DNA from: Misgurnus anguillicaudatus
Lineage: Eukaryota > Chordata > Actinopteri > Cypriniformes > Cobitidae
Assembly: GCF_027580225.2 (NCBI RefSeq)
Contig: NC_073355.2
Coordinates: 16,869,501 to 16,933,500, forward strand
Direction of reading: 5' to 3'
Length of the DNA: 64,000 bases
Positions 28,431 through 40,400 of the stretch are shown piece by piece. The notes under the pieces were generated by a model, which worked only from the letters and a program-made list of their open reading frames with translations, was not told the origin of the DNA and searched no databases. Made by a program: the position numbers and the translations under genes. Numbering within the stretch: the stretch's first letter is position 1; the number at the start of each line of letters is the position of its first letter.

Positions 28431-28928
28431 CCGTCCATGTTCAGACCCTGTCAAGTCTTATATAATTTCAAAACCTCACAGTATCACACAACTCGATGTG
28501 TACATCCCTTTGAAATGGTGCAAGACAAACATATTCCATACTTTGTTGCTTTAAGTGTTTCTTTTCCACATTTTGTGGTGGTCCGACAAAACCCTATTAT
28601 AATGTGAAATTGACAACCGTCTGCTTTGATGTCATATGCAGTGCTAACTGTTGTCGAATTCTGAAATTGAACAAAAATGATTTTGTTTGCTGCTTTTAGT
28701 GCTGTTTTAACATTACTGCTTTTGTCCAGAGCTGGCTCTGGTTTTAAGATGGACTGATTTTACTGACTGTGTCAAAAATATAAACTTTAGAGGGTTGGTT
28801 ATGAGACTTTTTTTAAACTTAAGTTAATAATCATATTTTCTCTTATAAATTGTTGTTAACAACAATTTTTAGCTTTTTAAAAGATGCCTCAGAAATGCTA
28901 TATTTGCGGTTTTTATTACACATTAAAG

Positions 28929-29097
28929 CAGTGGTTCTCAAACATTTGGGCGTGCACTACCTTAAGAAAATTCATTACGTAAAACATATCACAAACTTAT
29001 TGAAAAAAATATTACATTATACAATGTAGTGCTGTTGTTTAGTGATCTTATTTTTTGATTTTGGGGCCATCTTGCACCTCCAGTTTGAGAACAACTG
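28929..29097. mobile_element. hAT-type MITE (169 bp)
   Basis: Ends CAGTGGTTCTCAAAC and GTTTGAGAACAACTG. The 8-bp flanks CATTAAAG and CATTCAAG differ by one base. It shares its terminal motif with the larger element at 10,051-11,842. Confidence 0.85.
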
Positions 29098-29832
29098 CAT
29101 TCAAGTAATATTAATCTAAGCGTTAATATTAAAAATTGCCAAATTGTGTAAAGAAAAGCTGTATCAATGCTCTTACATGACCATGTTATTTGCACTTTTT
29201 ATTATTTAATGTATTTGAAGCGATTTTGTCACAGCACTTGCTGTTTTTTGCTAGGAAGCCACAACTACCCTGAAAGCCAATGACTGAAGCCTTTTTATCC
29301 TAGTGTTGGGGCACCAGAGGCGTTCATTGTTGTGGTTGAGCAAATTTCTATATTGTAAGAAGAAAACTCATTAAAGAGTGTATATATTATTTTTATAGAT
29401 GGCCTGTTTATTCACTTGTATCAAGCTTCTAACTTTTTGTTCACAGTATTATTTTCTTTTCATTCATCTCAAATGCTCTTGCATCATTGCAGTATTTGCC
29501 ATTTGTACACGTGAGAAGGAAATCAGAGAAATTATTTATTTTTATACATTAACCATTTAAATGTTATCTGTTGTTATTCATAAAGCAAAATCAACAATTA
29601 GGCCTTTTAAAGATGTGGCCAAAATCTCGATATGCAGCTGAAATGATTTCATTGACGTTACTTATGTACAGCATTTTATTTGACAGTTTTTTGTGAATTA
29701 TTTCACTTTACAGATAAACAATTGATGTGATGGATGGTACATGCATGTTAATCTGCATATTTGAGGGTATTTGCAGTAGGGTGATCAGTATATTGCTCAA
29801 TGTGTCCAGTGTTTGTTTTGACTGTACCAAAC

Positions 29833-29838
29833 AATAAA
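29833..29838 (+). terminator. snn: Candidate SNN poly(A) signal
   Basis: A canonical AATAAA followed within 40 bases by T- and GT-rich DNA, about 1.4 kb after the SNN stop codon. Confidence 0.5.
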
Positions 29839-29889
29839 ACTTTATTTTAAAAATGTTCCTGCCTTTAGTGTTTTGTGAGATTTGTTTAA

Positions 29890-30294
29890 AGGGGACTTTC
29901 ACAAGACTTCTTAAGATGTCAAATAAATCTTTGGGGCCCCCAGAGTACGTATGTGAAGTTCTAGCTCAAAATACCATATAGATAATTTATTATAGCATGT
30001 TAAAATTGCCACTTCTTTGGGTGTGTCCTTTAAAATGCAAATGAGTTGATCTCCGCACTAAATGACAGTGCCGTGGTTGGATAGTGCAGATAAAGGGGCT
30101 GTATTATTATAAGATGATTCCTTCTGACATCGCAGGGGGGGCTACATTTCAATGACCTATTTTTCCACATGTTTGTTGAGAATGGTTTACCAAAACTGTT
30201 TTTTTTCTCACATTTTCTAGGATGATAAAAGCACTGGGGACCCAATTATAGCACTTAAACATGGAAAAAGTCAGATTTTCATGGTATGTCCCCT
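29890..30294. mobile_element. TTAA-flanked MITE (AGGGGAC family)
   Basis: Ends AGGGGACTTTCACAAGAC and ATGGTATGTCCCCT, with TTAA immediately outside both (29,886-29,889; 30,295-30,298). A TTAA target fits piggyBac-type transposition. About 405 bp, noncoding. Confidence 0.8.
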
Positions 30295-30618
30295 TTAAAG
30301 GAATAGTTCACCCCAAATTATGAAAAGCAGACCCCCAAACAATCCTAGGTGTACACAGTCAGAGTTTTATCAGGCTCTTTTTGGCTTTATTATGGCATTG
30401 TAGTGCCCCATTATTTAAGCTCCTAGGAGTGCACCTTTTTTTTAAGGGGGCACTTTGTGCACAGCTCAGAAATTTGTGCATACACAGACATCAAACTAAA
30501 TATATTATAGAGCTTTCAGTCTTTTCCATGGCACCATTACTAACAATCATAGCACCTTCATGCAAAAACCTCCAAAATAAAAGTGTTGACTAACATTTAT
30601 ATCAAATACTTTTCAACA

Positions 30619-30786
30619 GGCTTTATGCCCAGCTGCACTACTTCCTGAACTTCAGCCAGCTCCTTGTTTCCTGTCTGCCATTATTGGACAAACTGATTAA
30701 TCCAGGTGTGCCTGACCTCAATAATGGCAGACAGGAAACAAGGAGCCGGCCGAACCCCAGGAAGCAGCGCAGCTGGGCACGAAGCC
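30619..30786. repeat. Near-perfect inverted repeat (about 70-bp arms)
   Basis: The left arm runs from GGCTTTATGCCCAGCTGC to TCCTTGTTTCCTGTCTGCCA; the right arm is its inverse, ending GCAGCTGGGCACGAAGCC. The loop is about 30 bases. Probably a small fold-back transposon. I see no clear target duplication. Confidence 0.75.
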
Positions 30787-30991
30787 CATCGGAATAATGA
30801 CATATTGGCATCATATTTACATCTGAAACGGCATGTTTTGTTTATCTACGTTTTGTTTAATGACTTGTTTAATTTTGTCATTAATCCATTTTGCACAACT
30901 GCATTATCCTATGAAATTAATGTAATTTTAAATCCATAAATTATATAAACAACGAAAATGACATAAGCTATAGCCACGTGATTGATTTTAA

Positions 30992-31269
30992 AGGAACAGT
31001 ATGTAAGATTGTGGCCAAAACTGGTACTGCAATGACAAAACTTGTGGCTAAAACTGGTACTGCAATCACACAACTGGTGGCCTATACACAAAATGACAAC
31101 ATAAACATCAGTTGAGGGCTGCAAGTCCACTTTTTAAATGACAATATCCTGGCCAGACCACTGTTGTCAGTGATATAAGTATTTGAAATGAAAATGATTT
31201 CTTCATGTCTAGTGCCATATCAGGGCCATTTTATGATTCATTGATATACATTTCTTACATACTGTTCCT
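30992..31269. mobile_element. TTAA-flanked MITE (AGGAACAG family)
   Basis: Ends AGGAACAGTATGTAAGA and TCTTACATACTGTTCCT-like, with TTAA on both sides (30,988-30,991; 31,270-31,273). It contains an internal direct repeat of AACTGGTACTGCAAT at about 31,020 and 31,050. Confidence 0.82.
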
Positions 31270-32784
31270 TTAATGTTCAATAATGATTAAAAAAAATATG
31301 TTTAGATAAAATTATTAAAGAAACGTATTTTTGCATAAAATTTTACATCATATGAGCATGTGTGATTCCGCGCCCCCGTGAACTCTGGCGAACTTTGGCG
31401 TGGTACCTACTACCAAGAGGATGAATCTAAAAATCTCTACTAATTTAAAGTGGAGACGGTCACATGTTAAACTATACGTTTTCTACACAGAGCAGGTAAA
31501 CTGCACATTACCATACTGGTGTTTGGAAATGTTGTGAGCTTTTAATTCTTCAGATAGCCAAATGCAGCAGCAACAGCAAGCTCGTGAGCGCGCTCAGACG
31601 CTGACGCCAGAATTGTAATGTAACATAATCCAAATACTATCAAAACGGCAAACATTTCTGAAAAGTGACAAGGATGCAGCACAGAAGTTATAATATTGTG
31701 CATATTAAACAGATTAAAAGAAAGTAAAGTATAATGAACGCTTCTTTGATTTTGAGGTTGGATGCAAAATCCATTTGGCTCAAAAAACCGAGGGGCACGT
31801 GCCCCCTCAGTTTGAATGGGCATGACGCCTCTGGTGCATCATCCATAAAAAAACGAATCCATATAGTTATTGAATGTCTTCTGATGTGAAGCAATAGACT
31901 TTCCAAATCCATAATAAAAAGTATAATATATGAATAATACTCAGAAAGTCATATACATCTAGAACTGCTTGAGGGTGAGTAAAATATGAGCTTATTGTCA
32001 TATATGTATGTGTTCAAACTATTTAATGAACTGTTGGTCTTTTGATCCTAAGCATTTGTAGACAGATTTCTCAAAACTTATTTTTCTCATTTGAGTGTAG
32101 CATATGTATAATTTACAGTTATTTTGTTCAGAACCTACAATCTACAAAAAGTCTGATGAGGTACTTAATACATATAGACTATCGTACATTGTGTGAGATA
32201 CTGTATTTGAACAAGCTGTAACACACACAAAACAAGTGTCATTACACATAGACTATAATGGATACCACAAAGGGTTATGTGTTTACCTAATTATCTTTTC
32301 TGTTAATTCATGATATAACAATTACTGTTATCACTGGCTTGTAATTATAATTAATATAATTAAACAATACAGGTTGGATGGAGAGTCATTACAAACATGT
32401 ACAGCATGTGGAAGATAACTACAGTGCACAAAGTTTGCCTTGCACCCCATCCCTTTTCATATAATTGTTTCTTTTGGTATGATGATGATGATGTATGTCT
32501 CTGCTCTTGCTCTTAAGTCTCTAGGCTTTCCAATAAATCTCACAGCAGTCTACAGTACAGACACATGTACCAAAGGCCTGTATATAAATATCACAGGCAT
32601 TCATGGCTGAAGATGGTGGTGGGGTCAGAACACAATCCTTGAATTGGTGCTTCTAAATGCATTGTTTGCTGTTGGAATTGAGACCTTAAAATACACTAAA
32701 AGGGGAAGTGTTATTTACAGAGTAAACAACCATTGACATATAGGAAGGAAGCATGTTTTGTACCGATAAGTGAGGAATGTGGCT
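31270..32784. other. Intergenic and THAP 3' side, no gene seen
   Basis: Contains fragments of an AGGAATAGTTCACCC / GAGGGTGAGTAAA-type fish repeat (about 30,300 and 31,970) and AT-rich DNA. The last few hundred bases before 32,785 probably include the 3' UTR of the THAP gene. No exon can be supported. Confidence 0.45.
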
Positions 32785-35700
32785 TTAAGTCATCGCCTTG
32801 ACCTTCTTATCATCTTTTCCTAAAGCAAGTTCATGAAATGTTCCAGATTTCAAAATGGCCTTTAGCCTACAATTTTCCTCTCTGAGGTCATTGCACTCTT
32901 TCTGTAATCTTGCAATCTTTTCCTTGCACACTTTGCTGTCACACTTTTGCTCATCCTCAGGAGGTTGCGCTGGCACTGATGACAGTTTTAGGAGAACAGC
33001 AACCGCAGCCTGTTCCTTTATCTCCTCTTCCTTCTTGCTCTGTTCATACTTCTCCACATCTTTTGTCCTTTTCCTCTTTTTGGTGGCTGTTGTGTGCAAA
33101 AAGACGGATGGTACCCAATCAGGTGACGACGGGTCATCAGATTTGGCACCTATAATGAATGACAAGTGGGATCATGTCAAAAGTTAATAATAGTAATGTT
33201 TGTAATATCATCATTACTGGAGTGCAGAATGGTAAAACCCCTTTCAAAAACTAGGTGTGGGCTCAGCGTAAACCGGAAGTTGCAACCAACTTTACCTCCG
33301 TATTGGGACACATTTCTGAGTGAAGCAGAATACTGAATTAGTAAAATGGTGGGTGGGCTTTGTTGGCAGCAGACAGTCAGCTAGCATGTTAAACCCAAAT
33401 CGTCAAACAGACGTCATCAGAGGAGGATCGCTCGCCACTTGAACAATTTTTTACATCCCAATAGAGTGCTGGAAGGATGACGTATTTTTGTAGGCCAACC
33501 CCGGAAGTTAGCGGGACAATGGTTCCCTCTCAGAAAGCCCATACATTTTTCCCCAAAAGAGATCATAGACATTTAGATTATCGAAAAAAAAAAGGTCTGT
33601 GTTTGACAAACGTTTATGACACGTACACATTTTGTCTAACAAGTTAATCTTTACAGATGATCACAACTTGAATTTTGAAGTACTAATTATTATCATTTTT
33701 ATTTATAGTAAATGTATTTAGACTTCAAAATTCATAAAAGTTGTGTTCATCTGTGAAGATGTGTGTAAGTTTTTGCTTATTTTTATAGTGCAGAAGAACA
33801 GGAACATACTAGTAACATGTGACAAAAGTGAATGTTGTTTCCTAGATGACATTGTGATATACACTCACCTAAAGGATTATTAGGAACACCATACTAATAC
33901 TGTGTTTGACCCCCTTTCACCTTCAGAACTGCCTTAATTCTACATGGAATTGATTCAACAAGGTGCTGAAATCATTCTTTAGAAATGTTGGCCCATATTG
34001 ATAGGATAGCATCTTGCAGTTGATGGAGATTTGTGGGATGCACATCCAGGGCAGGAAGCTCCCATTGCACCACATCCCAAAGATGCTCTATTGGGTTGAG
34101 ATCTGGTGACTGTGGGGGCCATTTTAGTACAGTGAACTCATTGTCATGTAAAAAAAAACAATTTGAAATGATTCAAGCTTTGTGACATGTTGCATTATCC
34201 TGCTGGAAGTAGCCATCAGAGGATGGGTACATGGTGGTCATAAAGGGATGGACATGGTCAGAAATAATGCTCAGGTAGGCCGTGGCATTTAAGCGATGCC
34301 CAGTTGGCACTAAGGGGCCTAAAGTGTGCCAAGTAAACATCACAGTGGTAACAAGGCATGATGGATACATGTTCTCATTCTGTTTACGCCAAATTCTGAC
34401 TCTACCATCTGAATGTCTCAGCAGAAATCGAGACTCAACAGACCAGGCAACATTTTTCCAGTCTTCAACTGTCCTATTTTGGTGAGCTTGTGCAAATTTT
34501 ATACTCTTTTTCCTATTTGTAGTGGAGATTAGTGGTACCCGGTGGGCTGTTGTAGCCCATCCGCCTCAAGGTTGTGCGTGTTGTGGCTTCACAAATGCTT
34601 TGCTGCATACCTCGGTTGTAACGAGTGATTATTTCAGTCAAAGTTGCTCTTCTATCAGCTTGAATCAGTCGGCCCATTCTCCTCTGACCTCTAGCATCAA
34701 CCAGACATTTTCGCCCACAGGACTACCACATACTGGATGTTTTTCCCTTTTCACACCATGTTTGTTTGGTTGTGCGTGAAAATCCCAGTAACTGAGCAGA
34801 TTGTGAAATACTCAGACTGGCTCGTCTGGCACCAACAACCATGCCACACTCAAAATTGCTTAAATCACCTTTCTTTCCCATTCTGACATTCAGTTTGGAG
34901 TTCAGGAGATCTTGACCACACCCCTAAATGCATTGAAGCAACTGCCATGTGATTGGTTGATTATATAATTCCATTATTGAGAAATTGAACAGGTGTTCCT
35001 AATAATCCTTTAGGTGAGTGTATAACAATAACACACAACTTTGTGCATCTCAGCTTTTCTTCATTCAGTCATTATTTCCTATGTAATGTTTACTGTACAG
35101 AGCTTAATTTACTCATTCAGAGAAGCACCACTATTTTTTATTGAATAACAACATCAAGTATAAAACACATTCTGTTCAATGCCACATAAGATACCAGAGA
35201 AGAAAGAAGAGAAAAGACAAAAAATGAGTACTTTTCCAAAGAGGTAGCCTACTGTATAATTTGAAATCACTCATAAAATGTGACAGGTTTGGTTTTCAAA
35301 TGGTCAATTTTGTTTTGTGTATATTGTACTTTCCTAATCCAATACATAATTGTATAGTATATATTGTTCATTACTTTCCAAATGAGAAGCATCACTATTT
35401 GATTTATCAATCAAATCAGTGCAGCGTCACTAAACTCCTCCTTTTCGCAATGAGTTGTGGGCAGCTGTGTGCAATGCATGTACTCACCGGAAGCAGTAGA
35501 CTATCCGGGTACTTTGAGGATACTCATTTCCACACAGTACAGTTTAGGACATATCAATTCTTATTACGAATAAAGGACAGTAGGCGAATCGGAACTCGGG
35601 ATTTATATTTATAGTAATCGTACTAATAATAGTGTGAACGGGCCTTTACTTGTCAAGTTATGTCGCCCCACGAAAACCAACCATGGACGTAAAGATATAA

Positions 35701-35953
35701 TGATTAGAAATACAATTCAAATACTCGATGTTTACTTGAGTTTACCTTTGATGAAATGTTCGCTACAGAGACGCGTGTACTTTGACGGTTGCCATTCTTT
35801 GCCTTCTGCAGTGACGAAGGCGCGTTTGATAGCACAGATCCACAATCTCCTCCTCTCTGGGTTTTCTTTCTCGGACGGGATTCGGTAGAAACACAGCCCG
35901 GGCTTGTTTCCTCGTCTATTAGTGCATCCGACCGAGCAACAACTGTCCGGCAT
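32785..35953 (-). CDS. THAP-domain protein with C-terminal coiled coil
   Basis: Exon 1 (35953-35746) and exon 2 (33149-32785) join in frame to 190 aa. Residues 1 to about 90 form a THAP C2CH zinc module: CCSVGCTN, then [13 protein letters not shown], then RLCSEHF, closed by SPDWVPSVF just after the splice. After a Lys-rich stretch (KKRKRTKD) the C-terminus is predicted to be a coiled coil ([20 protein letters not shown]), as in several THAP proteins that dimerise. I see no HCFC1-binding [DE]HxY motif. The likely role is sequence-specific DNA binding. The intron contains a Tc1-like element. A CCGCGAGAG inverted-repeat element lies just upstream of the start codon. I do not assign an orthologue. 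Confidence 0.88.
33860..35022 (-). mobile_element. Tc1/mariner-like element, degenerate
   Basis: Terminal inverted repeats TACACTCACCTAAAGGATTA and its inverse, with TA on both sides. Minus-strand remnants of a DDE transposase include [12 protein letters not shown] (about 34,210-34,175) and an [12 protein letters not shown] stretch. Stops and frameshifts make it inactive. It sits in the intron of the THAP gene, same strand. Confidence 0.87.
35023..35745. other. THAP intron, 5' part
   Basis: AT-rich intronic DNA. Nothing recognisable. Confidence 0.4.
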
Positions 35954-36078
35954 TTTGATTTAACGAATGTGGTAAAAATAAAACTGGCGGGCAGCGAAAC
36001 AAAGCGCTGTTATGCCCTCCAGATGGGAGGCTCTATAGATGTGTGACGTCAGGTGGAAACCACCACGGGGATGACATC

Positions 36079-36250
36079 AGGCTTGTTCGACTTCATGCGG
36101 CGCCGCAAGAACCGACAGCAGGATGACGACAAAGTACCGCGAGAGCAAGACGAATTTTGACTCGGTATGATTTCTCTAATCATTCTCGCGGTACTTTGAC
36201 GTCATCCCGCTGTCGGTTCTTGCGGCGCCGCATGAAGTCGAACAAGCCTA
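36079..36250. repeat. CCGCGAGAG inverted-repeat element upstream of THAP gene
   Basis: Almost perfect arms of about 68 bases: AGGCTTGTTCGACTTCATG, GGCGCCGCAAGAACCGACAG and the core AAAGTACCGCGAGAG (36,131-36,145), answered on the right by the inverse ending at 36,250. A further half-copy with ATGACATCAAAGTACCGCGA follows at 36,261-36,284. It ends about 125 bp upstream of the THAP start codon. Confidence 0.88.
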
Positions 36251-36284
36251 TCGGGTGGCGTATGACATCAAAGTACCGCGAGAG

Positions 36285-37448
36285 CGAAAGATTAGATTGC
36301 CAATTTGTAATTTTAAGACGTAATTCATAAAACGTTCATCTAGTCTACACCTGTACGTCTAGATAAAAAAATATGTACGTCTAGATAACTTTATTTGAAA
36401 TAGTTGTATTATGAAACATTTGTGTTTTTTAGTGTATTTTTTAAAATCTTTAAAAAAAATTAAGACACTCTCAGTCTACCCCTTAAAACTTTGTAAACAT
36501 TGCAACGTCTCCGGGTGGGCGGGGCTTAGCTGCCTGGAGCAAAAAGAGGCGTTCCTTCTATTCTGGCAACCAAAAACACAACAAGACGACATTTTTAAGT
36601 CAAAACCTCAAACTTTTAGCGCGCCTGCTATGAGTTCCTGCTTACGTTTTGCCTCCAGCCGGAGCGGTGACGTCACAGTGACGTATGTGATTAGGGGGAA
36701 AATGTAAGAAATTAAATGAATGCACAGCAGACTCAATGCATAATGCATTTATTATTCACCATAGAGATGCAGTTAGCAGGTTAATCAGTATCTCTCCTTT
36801 ATGGTTAAAATGGGTCTTGAAATCAACGTTATTCACTTGAATGATGCCATTTTCACTCTTTCAGTCCTTTATTAATACACATACATGGTATTATTTCCAT
36901 AATACAGTTGTGTTTTCAGAAACAACAGATAAGAAAATAAAAACTTTATTGTGTTTATGTTGGTCCATATAATACCAACAGACATAAACACAGCAATTGT
37001 AAGAACATACTCATTTGGTGAAGAACAAAGATACAAGACCCAATCAAAAAACAACAAACTAACAAACAAGCAGATTCAGATAGTGTAGTGAAAACCTTCA
37101 ATGGGAATCTCAGAGTTTCACAATAAAACTCCTCTCATGTCACACAACGCACTGCTTGAGGCCTCCCGAACGAAATCCGAATTCCAGTTCCTGAAAGGTG
37201 ATCTGCTTTGTGCTAGTTAATAACAGAAACATAAAAGGCGACGGTGCGTTGATTTTAACCGGTGATAAAAGCAGCAAAGCCGTGATTACTCAGAACACAA
37301 GGCCAGCTCTGTGCTTTTCACGAAAATCTGGGAGGAGCATCGTGTCCTCCATCACGGAGAGCCACACCATGCTCGCCAAAGTCAATACTGAACCCAAGAC
37401 ATCATAGTTCCAGAACACCCTGCATTAACTGTCAAATTAATTAAAACA
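36285..37448. other. Region between THAP gene and ZC3H7A, ZC3H7A 3' UTR
   Basis: 37,448 down to about 36,940 is the probable ZC3H7A 3' UTR. AATAAA occurs on the minus strand at 36,950-36,945. Directly after the ZC3H7A stop, a 42-codon minus-strand frame (about 37,416-37,288, hydrophobic, behind a possible acceptor TTAATGCAG) is open, but I do not recognise it. The rest shows no gene. Confidence 0.4.
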
Positions 37449-40400
37449 TTACATAATATCTTTAAGCAGAAAACTATATTTGCCAAAGTCATTATCATTC
37501 GGTGCTATTAAGTGATCTTTTCGGGCTTTGGCAAGTTTCATCAAAAGAAATTCCCTTCTGTCCTTCCACTCTTTCAATTCCTCCTCTCCGTGTGCCAGCT
37601 TACAAAGTTCCTCCTCCGTGCAAGTGCCCTTAAGGTACCTACAAGAATAAAAACCAATCCATTAGCAATGACAGCATCTCACATCCCATCAAAATGCTTT
37701 ATGTGCGAGAGCCTGACTTACCACTCGCAGACTCTGAAAGTGCCCGTGGGGAAGCGATACTGCCAACAGTTCTGATCATCTTCAGAGTTGAACACTCGCT
37801 CTTTGTGCTTCTCTGAGGTTATGTGCTGTTGCCACTGCTTCTCGCTATTGCAGTTTTTCCCACACAACCAACAGTGGTTTCCAGCCTGATAAAACAGCAT
37901 CATATCAAGGTTATGAGGATGGTGTTTATAAAGCAATTTATAAAAAGACAACAACCAGACAGCGACTAGCAGTGGCAGAGAGGCGCAATCTCGTTCACTT
38001 TAAATCGAAGCTTGGCGATCGTGTCAGTTGGCGACAGGAAGTGGGCGCGTCCAGGTACAGGACAGCTGAGAAAAGTTAACTTTATTCAAATAATGAACGA
38101 CTTTCAGGAGCGACTACCAGTGGGAGTGAAGCAGTGAAGTTTATGTCATCGTTCTTTCACCAGTTACTCAGAGGACGCCAGGTCCGGTTACTCATTTGTT
38201 TATCAGCATTACCTGCACAAGCAGAATTAGGAACGCCTCTTAACAACCTCATAGAGATGGCTGGCACGCAACATGATGAGTTAAGTCACTTTCAGGAATA
38301 AAAAATTATTCCTAGTGATTTTACATGACAACGCTTTTAGCTAAAAATTTTTGTTTTGCATGTTCATTTACACGCCATCAGTATTTTTGGGGCCTAATAA
38401 AATGGTCTGACTAAACTGATCTCTTGAACAAATTCCTCGTCGAAAATAACAAATGTTTTGGTTTCCTAGGTAATCTATGTGTTGTTTTTTTGCTTGTTAT
38501 ATAAATTAACTATGTTTAAAGAACTTTGTTGTTATTTATTATTAGTGGAGTTTACCGGAAGCTACGTGCAGCCGCTTGTTTATGTTGTTACTGCTGAAAC
38601 GGTCTATACGTCACTATATTTTTTATTATGTCATTTTGTAATGGCAAATTCGTAAATATTTTAGATACCTTGTCAGAAAATAATAATATCATCTAAAATA
38701 AGAAACTCAATTAAGATTATTTGTTCTATGCAAATAAAACACACATTTAAATATCAAATTTGCGTTTTTTTAATGCATTTAATACTCAAGTTACTTAAAG
38801 TTTACTTTAACCAGTGTCTCACTCTCGTGCGCTGCGCGTTAGAGGTCTTCACGGGTCCACTTAGATCCAAAAACCCAAGATCCGATCGGGTTCGGGTCTA
38901 AAAGTTTCACATGTGCCTCAGACACAGGTCGGGTACAATAATAGCAGCATCGGGTCTCGGGCAATTTAAAATGAATGTGTTTTTGCCGAACGGAACAAGA
39001 CCCGAACTCTGCGTGTGTTCAATGTTCAATTCAATGTCCTTTTCAAACCTCTCATCTGTTTGCCAAGAGCGCTTGCGACCCATATGCGACATTGTGTGGC
39101 TGGCGGTAGGTTCATTTTTGTTGAGACAGACATGTCAGTCAATTTTAAATGTACATTTTAGCGGTTACCTTGGTGTCGTCATCAGAAAACGAAGTAAAAC
39201 GAATGAAGCAGCTCGCCAAATTGGTTGCGAGGCCATCAGAGTTTCTTTTTGTCTGACTGCTGCTTGTGGATCTGCATAATGCACACACGTCAGTGCCGTT
39301 TACATTCTGGTCCAGTTGGGTTAAAAAAAAATTGCCTCTAGTTCGGGTCGATTCGGGTCTAATTTTCTCGGGTTTGTCTCTGGTCGTGTCTTTCTTTTAA
39401 AAAAAAAATTATTTATGCACGTCGGGTTTTCTTTGGACCCGGGAATACCTCTACTGTGAGTAGCACTTCTTTCCTCCTCCATTGTTTTGCCCCATTGTTT
39501 TTTGGGGCGTAAAACAATTTCAGTGCACTGAATTGAACTTCGATGGCTAATGATGACATAGGCTGTGTCCCAATTCAAAGGCTGCGACCTTCTAAGGACG
39601 TATTTTAAGACCGATTGCGTCACAGCAGCGCGACTTGAGAATTCAAAGGATGCTTAGAATGAATCCTTAAAAATGCGTCCTCATTTCTCCACAATGTTAA
39701 GGATAGAACGAATGGATCCTTAACAGCCGAGGATATCCCAAGATTCATTGCGCACCTGCAACGACTGCATATAACGGCTGGATATTCTAAAATAAACAAT
39801 TAAAACCTTCATTAAATAAAAGTGTGTATTTATCAAAAAAAAGTTTGTCACTGTTTTAGTATTATAAGTTATGTTTTGTGTTAATATTATAATTTTTATG
39901 ATGCATATATTTCTAAGGTTGATTAATTTAATATACTGTTGAATAGTTTAATCTACATCAACGTGTCATATTTTCTAAACTAAATTAATATTTTTCTGAT
40001 TTCATATTTATTTTAATCATGTCCTGCTGACAGGCCCGTGCAGCAGGTGACGCCAATTATGGGTCGTCCGAAGGTTAGACCGTCTCATTTCAGTTCTCTT
40101 CGCGAACTTCTGAGGCTGCCACCTTGAAAGACCGAGTGCTCATCTTTAAGGTCCCATGCTTATAAGGTCGCAGCCCCTGAATTGGGACACAGCTATAGAG
40201 CGAGAACACGAGGACACAAGATCACTCAAGAACGCATATTGAGACTTTCTTTTAAAAGTGACATCGCCATCTACTGGTCAGGCATACATGATACAGCGTT
40301 TTTAGTTGGAGATCCCTTTGACTAAGTTGTTATCAGTAAATAAACATTGAAAAACACAAAGGAAAAACTAGTTTTTGTCAAATTGTCGGCATGTAAACAC

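Larger units (their letters stand above)
28431..29860 (+). other. snn: SNN 3' untranslated region (inferred)
   Basis: Long AT-rich tail with a hAT MITE at 28,929-29,097. Candidate poly(A) signals are ATTAAA near 29,369 and AATAAA at 29,833-29,838. Long 3' UTRs are usual for SNN. I inferred the extent from the signals only. Confidence 0.5.

Noticed and set aside
36128..36284. CRISPR-like or operator-like repeat array of CCGCGAGAG
   Set aside because: Only inverted pairs and a half-copy, in an animal genome; best explained as a fold-back element.
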